This document shows positions 24,537-31,817 of a DNA stretch of 64,000 nt, piece by piece. Both the position numbers and the translations under genes were made by a program. A model generated the notes under the pieces. The model was not told where the DNA came from and did not search any database. It saw nothing but the letters and a program-made list of their open reading frames with translations. Origin of the DNA: CAVPHV01 sp963704825 (GTDB lineage: Bacteria > Actinomycetota > Acidimicrobiia > Spongiisociales > UBA5794). The stretch spans positions 372,001 to 436,000 of the forward strand of contig CAVPHV010000014.1 of the NCBI GenBank assembly GCA_963704825.1, given 5' to 3'. The number at the start of each line of letters is the position of its first letter. Position 1 is the first letter of the stretch.

Positions 24537-27089
24537 CTATTCGGTGTCATAGCGTTGGAACTCGACCGGTCCTAGGGTTCTGGTCCAACCGTTGAGGGTG
24601 AGGAACCAGTTTTGCCCGTACTCGACGGCGCGGCCTGGGCAGCCCTGTTCCACGAGCGGCATCGGGTATACGTGGCCGTTGTCCAATCGCACAATCACCG
24701 ACGCCTTGTAGTCGAAGGACTGACTGTGGTTTCCGTCGCTGCCGCACGTGTCCAGCAGGCTGGTGACGTCGCCCGAGCCCCGGACCGTCACATACGCCCA
24801 CTTCTCGACGACCTCGATCACCGCTACATAGCCGTCGATCTCGTCGGTACTGGTCCCGGCGTCGACGTCGAACTTCCACTCGTACTGCTGGTTGGTGCCT
24901 TCCTTGCGGCCCCACACCTCAATACCGGCGTTGTTGTTCGATCCCACGATGTAGTCATCCGACGCTCCAACCACATCCCACGTCGGTGCGGTGCCCGTCA
25001 GATGGAAACTGGTGTTGTCGGTCAGATCACCGGCTGAGGCGTTCGCCCGCCACACCGTCACGTTCCCGTCGTAGTCGCAGGTAACCATATCCAGCCGCGA
25101 GTCGTTCGCCGGATACAGATTCAACGTGTCAAAGCAATGGCCGGCCACCTTCGCCCTGTCGAAGTTGGAACCGTGATCCCACACCAACTCACTGCCGTCG
25201 TTCTCCAACACCCGACTCGTCGACTTGTACACCTCAGGTGTGCCGCCGTCGCCGTCGTGGTCCCACGTGTCTAGGTCCTCTTTGACGATGACGACGACAT
25301 CGTCGTCATCGTCGGCGTCGTAGTCGGTGAGAACGATGGCACGGCCCCGGCAGTAGTCGCAGCGAGAATCGAACCCCCACCCCACCGGTGGCTGCCCGTA
25401 CTCGTCCTCGAACTCAGTCTCATTCGAATACGTCACCGTGGCGCCGCTGACCGCGCCAATGTACACCTCAAACGGCTTCCCCTTCGTGAAGCCGCTCCCG
25501 GCACCTGTGGCGCACACAATATCATTGGCGAACGGCTCGCTACTGAGCGTCTCCCCATCGAGGTTCCCCACCGCACACCCGTGCCGATCCCGATAGAACG
25601 GAGCAGACGTCGTACCAAACTTGAACGCCAACTCGAAATCATCCAGCGCCCACGGAGCAGACGTGCTCGCCTTGCGCAGCCACACCCCATCCTCCATATC
25701 CACAAAAGGATATGTGCAAGGATCCGGGTCCGGCTCGTTGCACTTCTCGTCCGCCTCGTCACCGACAAGCCAGTGTTCGTCCGGTGTGTCGTTCTTCAGG
25801 TATGCATTGTTGGAGTGATGCCTTGTAAGGACCAGGTCCGCCTTGTTGTCTCCGTTGAGGTCGGCCGAGATGCCGTCCCAGCTCTTCGACTCCGAGGGCA
25901 GGGGATCTCCGATCGACGGTGCCGCCAGAAGCTGTCTGGCGGCGGTTCTGGTGACGGGGGAGGTCACCCAGCCGACACTCCCGAGACGCGGCCTAGATGC
26001 CAGTGCCACCTGGGCGCCGTTCGCCGTGTTGGCTAGGACGACATGAAATTGGCTGTTCTCGAATGCCAGCATCACCACCTGGGTCCCGTCGGGGGAGAAC
26101 TCCGCCTCGAACACGCCGTTCGCGCCCTCGCCACGCGGGTCGAGACGCCGCGAGTTCGACCCGTCCTCATCGGTGATCCACACCACCGAACCGGCCTCGT
26201 CGCGGATGCGATACAACAACTCGCCCTTGCTAGACACGTCTAGCAGGATGGCGTCCACCTCGCCGTCGCCGGCGACAACGGGTGTCGCTGCGCCCGTCGC
26301 CACGTCGACTTGCCACGCCGAGATCGTCCCGAGGTCCTCGAGCTCGGGACCGACCACGTCGTGACCGATCGCGACCACCGATCGGCCGTCGGTACTCCAC
26401 CCCGCGGTCCGCGTTGCGATGGCCACGTTCGGATCATGGGTCACCTGACGCTGCCGGCCGGTGTCGACATCGACCAGCCACAGTTCCTGGGCACCCAGAT
26501 CATCGAGGATCTCCAAATCGAGGCCCGCCGGGTTGGGATGCCGTGTGAACAACACCTCGGTTCCGTCCGGCGACCACACCGGGTCCCACTCATACGCCGT
26601 TGTCGACGGAGTCAGGTTCCTGGCCCCAGATCCGTCCACGTTCACCATCCACACATCAACCCGATTGCCCGCATGGGCATCCTCGTCTCCCTCCGGCGGT
26701 GTCTCCACCTCGAACGCCAACCGAGACGAATCCGGCGACCACGCCACCGAGAACACCCGGCCCGCCATCTCGGTCCCGTCGAACACCGTCACCGCCGCGC
26801 CGTCATCGGTCGGTACCACCAACAACCGGGAACGGCCCGGTGCCACCACCGCGATCGCCGACCCATTAGGAGCAGGTGACGGGGCCCCACCCGCATAGAA
26901 TCCCCGCTGATCCGACCCGTCGGGCCGTGACGTGACCACCAGACCAGAGTCACCATCGGCCCACACCACCCGCACCTCACCCTCACCCGTGAGCTGACCC
27001 GGCGCCGCCGACGCCGCCGACGCCGCCAACACCACCACCACCGCCACCATCGCCAGCGTCTGTCGCCACATCCATACCACCCCTCCCAC
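24537..27089 (-). CDS. Secreted beta-propeller/FG-GAP-like protein
   Basis: The 850-aa protein has an N-terminal signal peptide (hydrophobic core MVAVVVVLAASAASAA) and TolB/WD40-type repeats over residues about 35-390 (VAWSPDSSRLAFEVE, PVWSPDGTEVLFTR). A large C-terminal domain has Asp-rich calcium-type loops (ISADLNGDNKADLVLTRH, LTDYDADDDDDVVVIV) typical of FG-GAP/VCBS propellers. At least ten Cys suggest disulfides outside the cell. The first half resembles the neighbour at 22752 closely enough to suggest duplication. Cargo role unknown; possibly adhesion or polymer binding. Confidence 0.8.
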   Translation of the reverse strand: MGGVVWMWRQTLAMVAVVVVLAASAASAAPGQLTGEGEVRVVWADGDSGLVVTSRPDGSDQRGFYAGGAPSPAPNGSAIAVVAPGRSRLLVVPTDDGAAVTVFDGTEMAGRVFSVAWSPDSSRLAFEVETPPEGDEDAHAGNRVDVWMVNVDGSGARNLTPSTTAYEWDPVWSPDGTEVLFTRHPNPAGLDLEILDDLGAQELWLVDVDTGRQRQVTHDPNVAIATRTAGWSTDGRSVVAIGHDVVGPELEDLGTISAWQVDVATGAATPVVAGDGEVDAILLDVSSKGELLYRIRDEAGSVVWITDEDGSNSRRLDPRGEGANGVFEAEFSPDGTQVVMLAFENSQFHVVLANTANGAQVALASRPRLGSVGWVTSPVTRTAARQLLAAPSIGDPLPSESKSWDGISADLNGDNKADLVLTRHHSNNAYLKNDTPDEHWLVGDEADEKCNEPDPDPCTYPFVDMEDGVWLRKASTSAPWALDDFELAFKFGTTSAPFYRDRHGCAVGNLDGETLSSEPFANDIVCATGAGSGFTKGKPFEVYIGAVSGATVTYSNETEFEDEYGQPPVGWGFDSRCDYCRGRAIVLTDYDADDDDDVVVIVKEDLDTWDHDGDGGTPEVYKSTSRVLENDGSELVWDHGSNFDRAKVAGHCFDTLNLYPANDSRLDMVTCDYDGNVTVWRANASAGDLTDNTSFHLTGTAPTWDVVGASDDYIVGSNNNAGIEVWGRKEGTNQQYEWKFDVDAGTSTDEIDGYVAVIEVVEKWAYVTVRGSGDVTSLLDTCGSDGNHSQSFDYKASVIVRLDNGHVYPMPLVEQGCPGRAVEYGQNWFLTLNGWTRTLGPVEFQRYDTE

Positions 27090-27302
27090 GCCATAACACG
27101 ACGCGTCTCAGAATCCCCCCATCTCACCCCTTCCCAGCACGGTACGACGCCCCCCAACCCCCACCAGGGCCAGAGGTCCCGGAGACGATCCGCTGATTCT
27201 GCGGGTTGAACACTCGCCGCGACGACCGGGGACGAAGTCCCCGAGCAACGGCCTGTCGACCGACGACCTCATCAGTACGGATCCGCGGCCGGCACCCGAG
27301 CG

Positions 27303-27440
27303 AGAGCGCGACGAACAGGCGCCCGTATCTCGGGGCGCGCTGGGGGCGCAGGAGAACGAGAAACGGTACAAACGATCCGGAGATGACGAGCGGTGATGAG
27401 AGGCCGCAAACCGTTGTACCATAAGGGTTTCCGGCGGATT
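27303..27440. repeat. ~138-bp end repeat, copy 1
   Basis: Imperfectly repeated at 29799-29935 (roughly 80% identical by eye). It includes a CGGGGCGCGCTGGGGGCGC block similar to the integrase 3' tail region. It lies 40 bp inside attR, so it marks the right end of the element. No gene is seen in 27090-27480. Confidence 0.65.
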
Positions 27441-27479
27441 CCCCTGCGAGTAGCCAATCTATCCGAATCGGCCCGAACA

Positions 27480-27544
27480 GTCTTCAAAACCGTTGAGGGT
27501 GCGAAGAGTGCCCTGGCGGGTTCGATTCCCGTCCGCCTCCGCGA
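27480..27544 (+). repeat. Right attachment site (attR), 65 bp partial tRNA-Sec
   Basis: Identical to 18269-18333. It contains the anticodon loop, variable arm, T arm and acceptor 3' strand but not the tRNA 5' half, so it is not a functional tRNA gene. Confidence 0.85.
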
Positions 27545-27876
27545 CGCGTGGGTGAGTTCGAGTCCTGTTCGGACTCGAACTCTTCCTGCGTACCGTTGTG
27601 GTGCGTTGCGTGCGTTTTCTCCCTGGCGTGGTTGGCGGTGCGGTGGTTGGGTGGCGCGTGTGGGCGCCGTTTGATGTGCGGGGGATGGTTCGATTCCCGT
27701 CCGCCTCCGCGACGCGTGGGTGAGTTCGAGTCCTGTTCGGACTCGAACTCTTCCTGCGTACCGTTGTGGTGCGTTGCGTGCGTTTTCTCCCTGGCGTGGT
27801 TGGCGGTGCGGTGGTTGGGTGGCGCGTGTGGGCGCCGTTTGATGTGTGGGGGATGGTTCGATTCCCGTCCGCCTCC
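27541..27876. repeat. Two tandem 168-bp repeats, each ending in a tRNA-Sec 3' piece
   Basis: Units 27541-27708 and 27709-27876 are almost identical; 27677 C versus 27845 T is one of the few differences. Each unit holds a perfect 12-bp-stem hairpin (GAGTTCGAGTCC paired with GGACTCGAACTC; 27554-27582 and 27722-27750) and ends with the T-arm/acceptor segment of tRNA-Sec (27687-27712; 27855-27880). ORFs drawn through it repeat with the unit and look non-coding. It looks like stacked attachment-site remnants. Confidence 0.85.
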
Positions 27877-27886
27877 GCGACGCGTG

Positions 27887-27966
27887 TCACATAAGGGTAT
27901 TCCGGGTGCTGCCGTCGAGTTCGACGACGGCCCCGGAGCCCTTCGGGGCGCGCTCGGGGCGCGATA
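27887..27966 (-). pseudogene. Integrase 3'-end fragment, exact 80-bp copy
   Basis: Identical base for base to 18340-18419, the last ~26 codons and stop of the integrase. Upstream (on the minus strand, beyond 27966) the similarity ends abruptly. It is the surviving end of another integrase gene of the same family, or a product of recombination between element ends. Confidence 0.8.
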
Positions 27967-28225
27967 CGACGACGGTCGCAAACCCACCGTCAGAATCGAT
28001 CTCCACGGCACCCGAGCCGAGCTCAGTGGAGACCCCTAGAACTCGCAGCGCTGCTCGACGTTGCCGAATCCCTCGAACCGGCACCAACCACAGCCACCGA
28101 CCTGACGACACACCCGGATAGAAGCCGCTCCGATCAGCTGATCCCGGATGAGAACACCCGCACAGAGAAATCGCGCCGAGCGGCACGTCCAGTGGTGGTT
28201 GAAAGCTCTCTCGAGTCGCTATCTC

Positions 28226-28246
28226 TGTATGACGAATCGTGATACA
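28226..28246. promoter_or_regulatory. Operator-like palindrome before the RHH antitoxin gene
   Basis: TGTAT (28226-28230) and ATACA (28242-28246) flank an inner ACGA-N-TCGT core, giving a 21-bp palindrome with only two mismatched positions around the centre. It lies 9 bp before the ATG, so binding by the RHH antitoxin would block the operon's own promoter. Confidence 0.6.
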
Positions 28247-28255
28247 GTGTCTGAC

Positions 28256-28495
28256 ATGGCTCAAGCAATATCTGTACGACTCGACGACGAGGCCCTCCGC
28301 GCTCTTGGGCAGCTCGAAGCAGCTGGCATGTCCCGTTCGGAAGCGATTCGGTCAGCACTTGTTGAGACCGCCTCGCGACGCCGAGACAAGCAAGCACTCG
28401 CAGCCGAGGTAGCCGCATTGGAAGCCGACGCCGACGACCGCGCCGAGATGCTTGCCGTGGCCGACATCATGGAGAGCCTCCGTGCAGCGGGGTGA
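28256..28495 (+). CDS. Ribbon-helix-helix antitoxin
   Basis: This 79-aa protein has an N-terminal RHH DNA-binding fold (AQAISVRLDDEALRALGQL, then MSRSEAIRSALVE) and an acidic C-terminal helix that should bind the toxin. It overlaps the MazF-like gene by 14 bases, a standard antitoxin-first layout. It probably represses its own operon through the palindrome at 28226-28246. Confidence 0.88.
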   Translation: MAQAISVRLDDEALRALGQLEAAGMSRSEAIRSALVETASRRRDKQALAAEVAALEADADDRAEMLAVADIMESLRAAG

Positions 28496-28799
28496 CGTAT
28501 TTGCCCTGCGGCTGCCGAAGGGGGTCGGTCACGAACAGCAGGGAAAACGCTTCGGTGTGGTCGTGCAATCAGATGCGTTCCTTCCTCGGTCTGTCGTTCT
28601 AGTCGCGCCGACTTCTCGCAGCGCCAAGCAAGCATCGTTCCGGCCTGAGGTCGAGATCGACGGGTCGGCGACTCGCGTTCTTGTCGAACAGGTTGGTGCG
28701 GTCGATGTCAATCGGCTCGGAGACCTGGCAGGGCATCTCTCCCCGGAAGAACAGTGGGGGATCGACGCTGCCCTCCTCACCGTGTTCGGACTGAACTAG
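28482..28799 (+). CDS. MazF/PemK-like toxin (endoribonuclease)
   Basis: The 105-aa protein matches the MazF/PemK family: RGDVFALRLPKGVGHEQQGKRFGVVVQ (the GxE..K.R..vvvq opening of the family), VLVAPTSRSAKQASFRPEVEI and a late VLVEQVGAVDVNRLGD. Such toxins cut mRNA at short sequences. GTG 28482 lies inside the antitoxin gene end, and a start further upstream would be out of register with the family. The cognate antitoxin is the RHH protein at 28256. Confidence 0.87.
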   Translation: MQRGDVFALRLPKGVGHEQQGKRFGVVVQSDAFLPRSVVLVAPTSRSAKQASFRPEVEIDGSATRVLVEQVGAVDVNRLGDLAGHLSPEEQWGIDAALLTVFGLN

Positions 28800-28936
28800 C
28801 CGACCCGATCAACAGTTTCCGAGCAGGAACGCACACTTCGCGGAGTGCTCGGAAACGGCACGTCCGCGCTCGTTGCTCGGTGGCTATCTGGGAGTGCGCC
28901 GATGGTATGTGTGTCGCCGATTCGAAGGAGTGGGCT

Positions 28937-28965
28937 TTGACTGGACGGCTGATTGGCCGTACAAT
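28937..28965 (+). promoter_or_regulatory. Promoter with direct-repeat operator for the DUF1778/GNAT module
   Basis: TTGACT (28937-28942) and TACAAT (28960-28965) are separated by 17 bases. A direct repeat GGCCGTACAA (28956-28965 and 28967-28976) covers the -10 and start region, so antitoxin binding there would repress the operon. Confidence 0.7.
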
Positions 28966-28984
28966 GGCCGTACAAGGGAGCAGT

Positions 28985-29272
28985 ATGGCCACTGAAGCAA
29001 AGCGAACACGAAGTGAGCGTCTCGAAGTGCGCACGACCCCCGAGGACCGTGCCCTGATCGACCGGGCCGTGGCGGTGTCGGGAACCGATCTCACGGAGTT
29101 CGTCATCACCAATCTGACCACCGCGTCGCGACGAGTGTTGGCCGATCGCACCGAGTTCAGCTTGGGAGCAGAGGCTCAGCAGGCGTGGGAGGCAATCAAC
29201 CGGCGTCCTGCGCGCAGCCTCGCCGGGCTCCGTGAACTGATGGCTCGACCGTCGCCGTTCACCGACGAGTGA
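28985..29272 (+). CDS. DUF1778 (TacA-like) antitoxin
   Basis: The 95-aa protein has the RHH-type opening of DUF1778 antitoxins (RSERLEVRTTPEDRALIDRAVAVSG, TEFVITNLTTASRRVL) and a C-terminal toxin-binding segment with the conserved W in AQQAWEAINRRPA. GGGAG lies upstream of ATG 28985. The stop overlaps the GTG of the acetyltransferase gene, so the pair is co-translated. Confidence 0.88.
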   Translation: MATEAKRTRSERLEVRTTPEDRALIDRAVAVSGTDLTEFVITNLTTASRRVLADRTEFSLGAEAQQAWEAINRRPARSLAGLRELMARPSPFTDE

Positions 29273-29787
29273 CGCCACCGTACCGGCCTCCGAGGATGCT
29301 CGAGGCCGATGACGTCGTCGATGACTTCGAGTGCCGGTCCACCGAGCAAACGGAGTGGCTGCGGCACCACGCCCGCCAAGCGCATACCGCCGGCACCGCC
29401 AAGGTGCTCGTCGTCACCCCGGCAGGCAGCGATGTCGCGGTGGCCTACTACGCCTGGTCGATGGCCAGCATCTCTACCGCGGACGCTCCGACCCGAGTTC
29501 GCAGAGGCGCCGGCCGCTATCCACAGCCGGTGGCACTGCTGGTTCGCCTGGGGGTGTCGATCGAGCACGAAGGCCGCGGGCTCGGCGCCGGTCTCCTCGC
29601 CGACGCCATCAGCCGGACGGCGCAACTCGGCACCGAGATCGGATGCTGCGGCCTGGTGGTCCACGCCGAGACACCGCACGCCCGCGACTTCTACGTCCAT
29701 CTCATCCCCGAGTTCGAGCCGTCACCGACGGACGACCTCCGTCTCGTCTTGCGGATGAAGGACATCCTCAGAACCCTCCGCGCCTGA
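29269..29787 (+). CDS. GNAT acetyltransferase toxin (TacT-like)
   Basis: This 172-aa GNAT protein follows its DUF1778 antitoxin with a four-base overlap. Seen: F-x-C near the N-terminus (DDFECRSTEQTEWLRHHA, the typical toxin opening), the acetyl-CoA loop GVSIEHEGRGLGAGLLADAI near residue 100, and the catalytic-site region HAETPHARDFYVHLIPEFEP. Toxins of this type acetylate aminoacyl-tRNA and stop translation. The module is part of the older element remnant. Confidence 0.88.
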   Translation: MTPPYRPPRMLEADDVVDDFECRSTEQTEWLRHHARQAHTAGTAKVLVVTPAGSDVAVAYYAWSMASISTADAPTRVRRGAGRYPQPVALLVRLGVSIEHEGRGLGAGLLADAISRTAQLGTEIGCCGLVVHAETPHARDFYVHLIPEFEPSPTDDLRLVLRMKDILRTLRA

Positions 29788-29798
29788 CACCGGCGCGT

Positions 29799-29996
29799 GA
29801 GCGCGGCGAGCCGTCTTGCGCATCTCGGGGCGCGCTGGGGGCGCGGGAGAACAAGAACCGATGCAAACCACCCGGAGATGACCAGCGGTGGTGAGAGGCC
29901 GAAAACTGTTGTGCCACAAGGGATGTCGGCCGATACCCCAGCGTGGCGCGTGTGGGCGCCGTTTGGTTGTGCGGGGGATGGTTGATTCCCGTCCGG
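29799..29996. repeat. Degraded end repeat, copy 2, with partial tRNA-Sec T arm
   Basis: 29799-29935 matches 27303-27440 imperfectly, and 29943-29996 matches 27651-27704, ending in GGTTGATTCCCGTCCGG, a decayed T arm that has lost one base of the TTCGATT loop. It appears to be the right end of the older element. There is no gene between 29788 and 30071. Confidence 0.65.
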
Positions 29997-30071
29997 CGCT
30001 CGAGCGGCCCGGGCGGGCACGTAGCAGCCATTTTGTGAGATTGCCGAAGCCTTGCCACCATCGAGCAGACC

Positions 30072-31028
30072 ATGACGGTTGGCCTCCAATCTGAGCACGT
30101 TCCGACTTGGCGCTACATCCTGCGGAAGCTCGCGGAAGCCGGTGTGGTTCTTCTGTTCGCAACCTTCCTGTTCTTCCTCCTCACCCACATCATTCCGGGT
30201 GATCCCATCCGCGCGCTGTTCGGTTTCAGGCCACCGCCTCCCGAGCTGCTGGCAGAACTTCGAGACCAGTACGGTCTCGATGATCCGTTCTTCGTCCAGT
30301 ACGCCAAGTACCTCCGAAACCTGCTGCAGGGAGAAATGGGTTACAGCGTGGTGGGCGCCCCGGTATGGGGCATCATCAAGACCGCCGTGCCGATCAGCCT
30401 CAAGTTGCTCGCAGCGGCGCTCGTCATCCAGGTGCTGATCGGACTTGGTGCCGCCGTTATCGCAGTTTTGCGCCGGCGGAAGCTGACCGCATCGCTGATC
30501 CAAGTCACCACGCTGCTTCTGCTGGCGATCCCAGCGTTTGCCGTGGCGTACATCGTCCAGGGTGTCTTTGGCCAGAAGCTCGGCTGGTTTCCCATCCGTG
30601 GCCTGATCGGCGGGTGGCGCGGTTTGGTACTCCCGGCGTTCACGCTCGCGGTGATATCGACGGCATACGTTGTGCGTATGGCTCATGTTCAATTGGCCGA
30701 CACAATGGATGAGCCGTTCATCAAAACGCATCGGGCAAACGGGATTTCTCAGGGTCGCCTCACCGGTGTTCACGCCCTGCGAGCATCCCTTGTGCCGATA
30801 GTCACGCTCATCGCGGCAAGTCTCTCCCAGCTCATCGGGACCCTGATCATCGTGGAGGTCGTCTTCCAGATCCCGGGCCTCGGCTTTCGCGTGTTCGACG
30901 CGGTTCGGGCCAAAGACCACAACGTCATCGTCGGGATCCTGATCGTCGCGGTGTTCTTCGTGATCCTCACGAACCTGACCGCAGACCTCCTGAACGGAGC
31001 GCTCGACCCTCGATTCCGCCGGAAGTGA
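30072..31028 (+). CDS. ABC transporter permease, OppB/DppB type (orphan)
   Basis: The 318-aa protein matches the peptide/nickel importer permease family: N-terminal TM, THIIPGDPIRALFG, LRDQYGLDDPFFVQYAKYL, about six TM helices, and the EAA loop (FIKTHRANGISQGRLTGVHALRASL) that docks to the ATPase. It ends with ALDPRFRRK, typical of DppB. Oligopeptide importers need a second permease, ATPases and a binding protein; none follows, and a hairpin terminator comes 48 bp later. It is probably a remnant or works with distant partners. Confidence 0.9.
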   Translation: MTVGLQSEHVPTWRYILRKLAEAGVVLLFATFLFFLLTHIIPGDPIRALFGFRPPPPELLAELRDQYGLDDPFFVQYAKYLRNLLQGEMGYSVVGAPVWGIIKTAVPISLKLLAAALVIQVLIGLGAAVIAVLRRRKLTASLIQVTTLLLLAIPAFAVAYIVQGVFGQKLGWFPIRGLIGGWRGLVLPAFTLAVISTAYVVRMAHVQLADTMDEPFIKTHRANGISQGRLTGVHALRASLVPIVTLIAASLSQLIGTLIIVEVVFQIPGLGFRVFDAVRAKDHNVIVGILIVAVFFVILTNLTADLLNGALDPRFRRK

Positions 31029-31075
31029 ATCCACGATGCTGGTGAGATCGCCGACGGGAAGTGCTCCTTCTGAAC

Positions 31076-31120
31076 GCGAGAAACCCCGCCCCGCGCCGAC
31101 CGCCGAGCGGGGTTTCTCGC
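31076..31120 (+). terminator. Strong GC-rich hairpin after the permease gene
   Basis: GCGAGAAACCCCGC (31076-31089) pairs perfectly over 14 bp with GCGGGGTTTCTCGC (31107-31120). It lacks a T run. Confidence 0.7.
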
Positions 31121-31228
31121 CGAATCAAACGAGGACGTAGCTCCTCATGATTCCCCGGGAGACCAACGCACTGTGGGACGCATGCCGCACAGTGGTCGGC
31201 GAGTGTGTCACCCGCCGCCCACCCGGCA

Positions 31229-31255
31229 GCGGCCGTCCCTGGTTGGGACGGCCGC
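31229..31255. terminator. Hairpin between convergent genes
   Basis: GCGGCCGTCCC (31229-31239) pairs over 11 bp with GGGACGGCCGC (31245-31255) across a five-base loop, followed by TTGTTCGTGTTT on the plus strand. It lies between the permease and the convergent antitoxin-like gene and could serve either. Confidence 0.6.
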
Positions 31256-31290
31256 TTGTTCGTGTTTGTCGGACTCGGCTCAGGCTGGCG

Positions 31291-31509
31291 TCACTCGCCC
31301 TTGGCGTCTTCGCCCGGGATGACCTTCTCGGCGGCGTCGCTGGCCTTGTTGTAGACGCCCTCGACCGAGTCGGGGATCTTGTCGCCGTGCTTCTCGACGA
31401 GGTCGTCGGCGGAATCCTTGGCCTTGCCGGCGGTGTCCTTCAGGCTGTCGACATCCAAGGAGTCCTTACCCTTGCCCATCATGTCCTTGGCCTTATCGAA
31501 TAGTCCCAT
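31291..31509 (-). CDS. MT0933-like antitoxin family protein
   Basis: This 72-aa, Lys/Asp/Ala-rich protein with GLFDKAKDMMGKGKDSLD at the start, repeated KAKDSADDLVEKHGDKIPD units, and an acidic end matches the actinobacterial family named for Rv0909/MT0933 antitoxins. No toxin gene adjoins it, and many members of this family appear to be simple LEA-like stress proteins, so a toxin-antitoxin role is not shown. GGAG lies eight bases upstream of the start. Confidence 0.8.
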   Translation of the reverse strand: MGLFDKAKDMMGKGKDSLDVDSLKDTAGKAKDSADDLVEKHGDKIPDSVEGVYNKASDAAEKVIPGEDAKGE

Positions 31510-31611
31510 GTGTCTGCTCCTCCGGGAGTGGTTGTGGTTCCTATGAGGCTAGGCGCCTCCCCGTTCAAACCAATATCTGGACGGGAGGTCGCCGAACCGG
31601 TCGCTCGGCCG

Positions 31612-31752
31612 TCAAGTGCGGAAGCGGGCTCCGTCGACATTGGCGGTGTCACCGCGGCCCCACTTCAACGCCGTCTTGAGCTTGTCGACGTCGTGCGAAC
31701 TCACCCACTGCTTCGTCGCCTTCTCGCTGCTCGCCGGGGAGTTGGCGTGAGT
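31612..31752 (-). pseudogene. Possible remnant coding segment without a start
   Basis: Minus-strand codons from 31752 to TGA 31612-31614 read as a coding-like peptide (EKATKQWVSSHDVDKLKTAL, then KWGRGDTANVDGARFRT) with strong GC at third positions, but no start codon precedes it after the in-frame TGA at 31753-31755. I do not recognise it. The rest of 31510-31817 holds nothing I can name. Confidence 0.3.
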
Positions 31753-31817
31753 TCACCGGAGAGGGCACCGGATGCAACAGCCGGCGCCAGGGTAGCCGCC
31801 CATGTCCGGTCGATGCC

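Larger units (their letters stand above)
18269..27544. mobile_element. Integrative mobilizable element in tRNA-Sec (~9.3 kb)
   Basis: The element is bounded by 65-bp direct repeats of the tRNA-Sec 3' part (18269-18333 and 27480-27544). It carries a tyrosine integrase next to the intact tRNA, a relaxase-helicase split in two frames, and two secreted propeller proteins as cargo. No type IV secretion genes are present, so transfer would need a helper. No excisionase gene is evident. The AT-richer gap 19561-19821 may hold regulatory or transfer-origin sequence. Confidence 0.85.
27877..29998. mobile_element. Remnant of a second tRNA-Sec element (~2.1 kb)
   Basis: It starts at a tRNA-Sec acceptor remnant followed by an integrase 3'-end copy (27887-27966), contains two toxin-antitoxin modules, and ends with a degraded copy of the right-end repeat and a partial T arm (29985-29996). 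The integrase body and any transfer genes are missing, so it appears immobile and kept next to the newer element. Confidence 0.65.

Noticed and set aside
24612..26879. Several plus-strand ORFs of 90-190 codons opposite the 850-aa protein
   Set aside because: They are Arg/Pro/His-rich shadows of a long coding gene with signal peptide and repeats on the minus strand.
27548..28039. 163-codon ORF through the 168-bp tandem repeats
   Set aside because: 168 is a multiple of three, so any open frame repeats itself; the peptide is an artefact of the repeats and tRNA remnants.
31612..31803. Possible selenoprotein: ATG 31803, in-frame TGA 31753-31755, coding-like continuation
   Set aside because: The stretch before the TGA is Cys/Gly-rich but short and unlike any selenoprotein family, and no SECIS-like hairpin is clear after the TGA. 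A decayed fragment is simpler.
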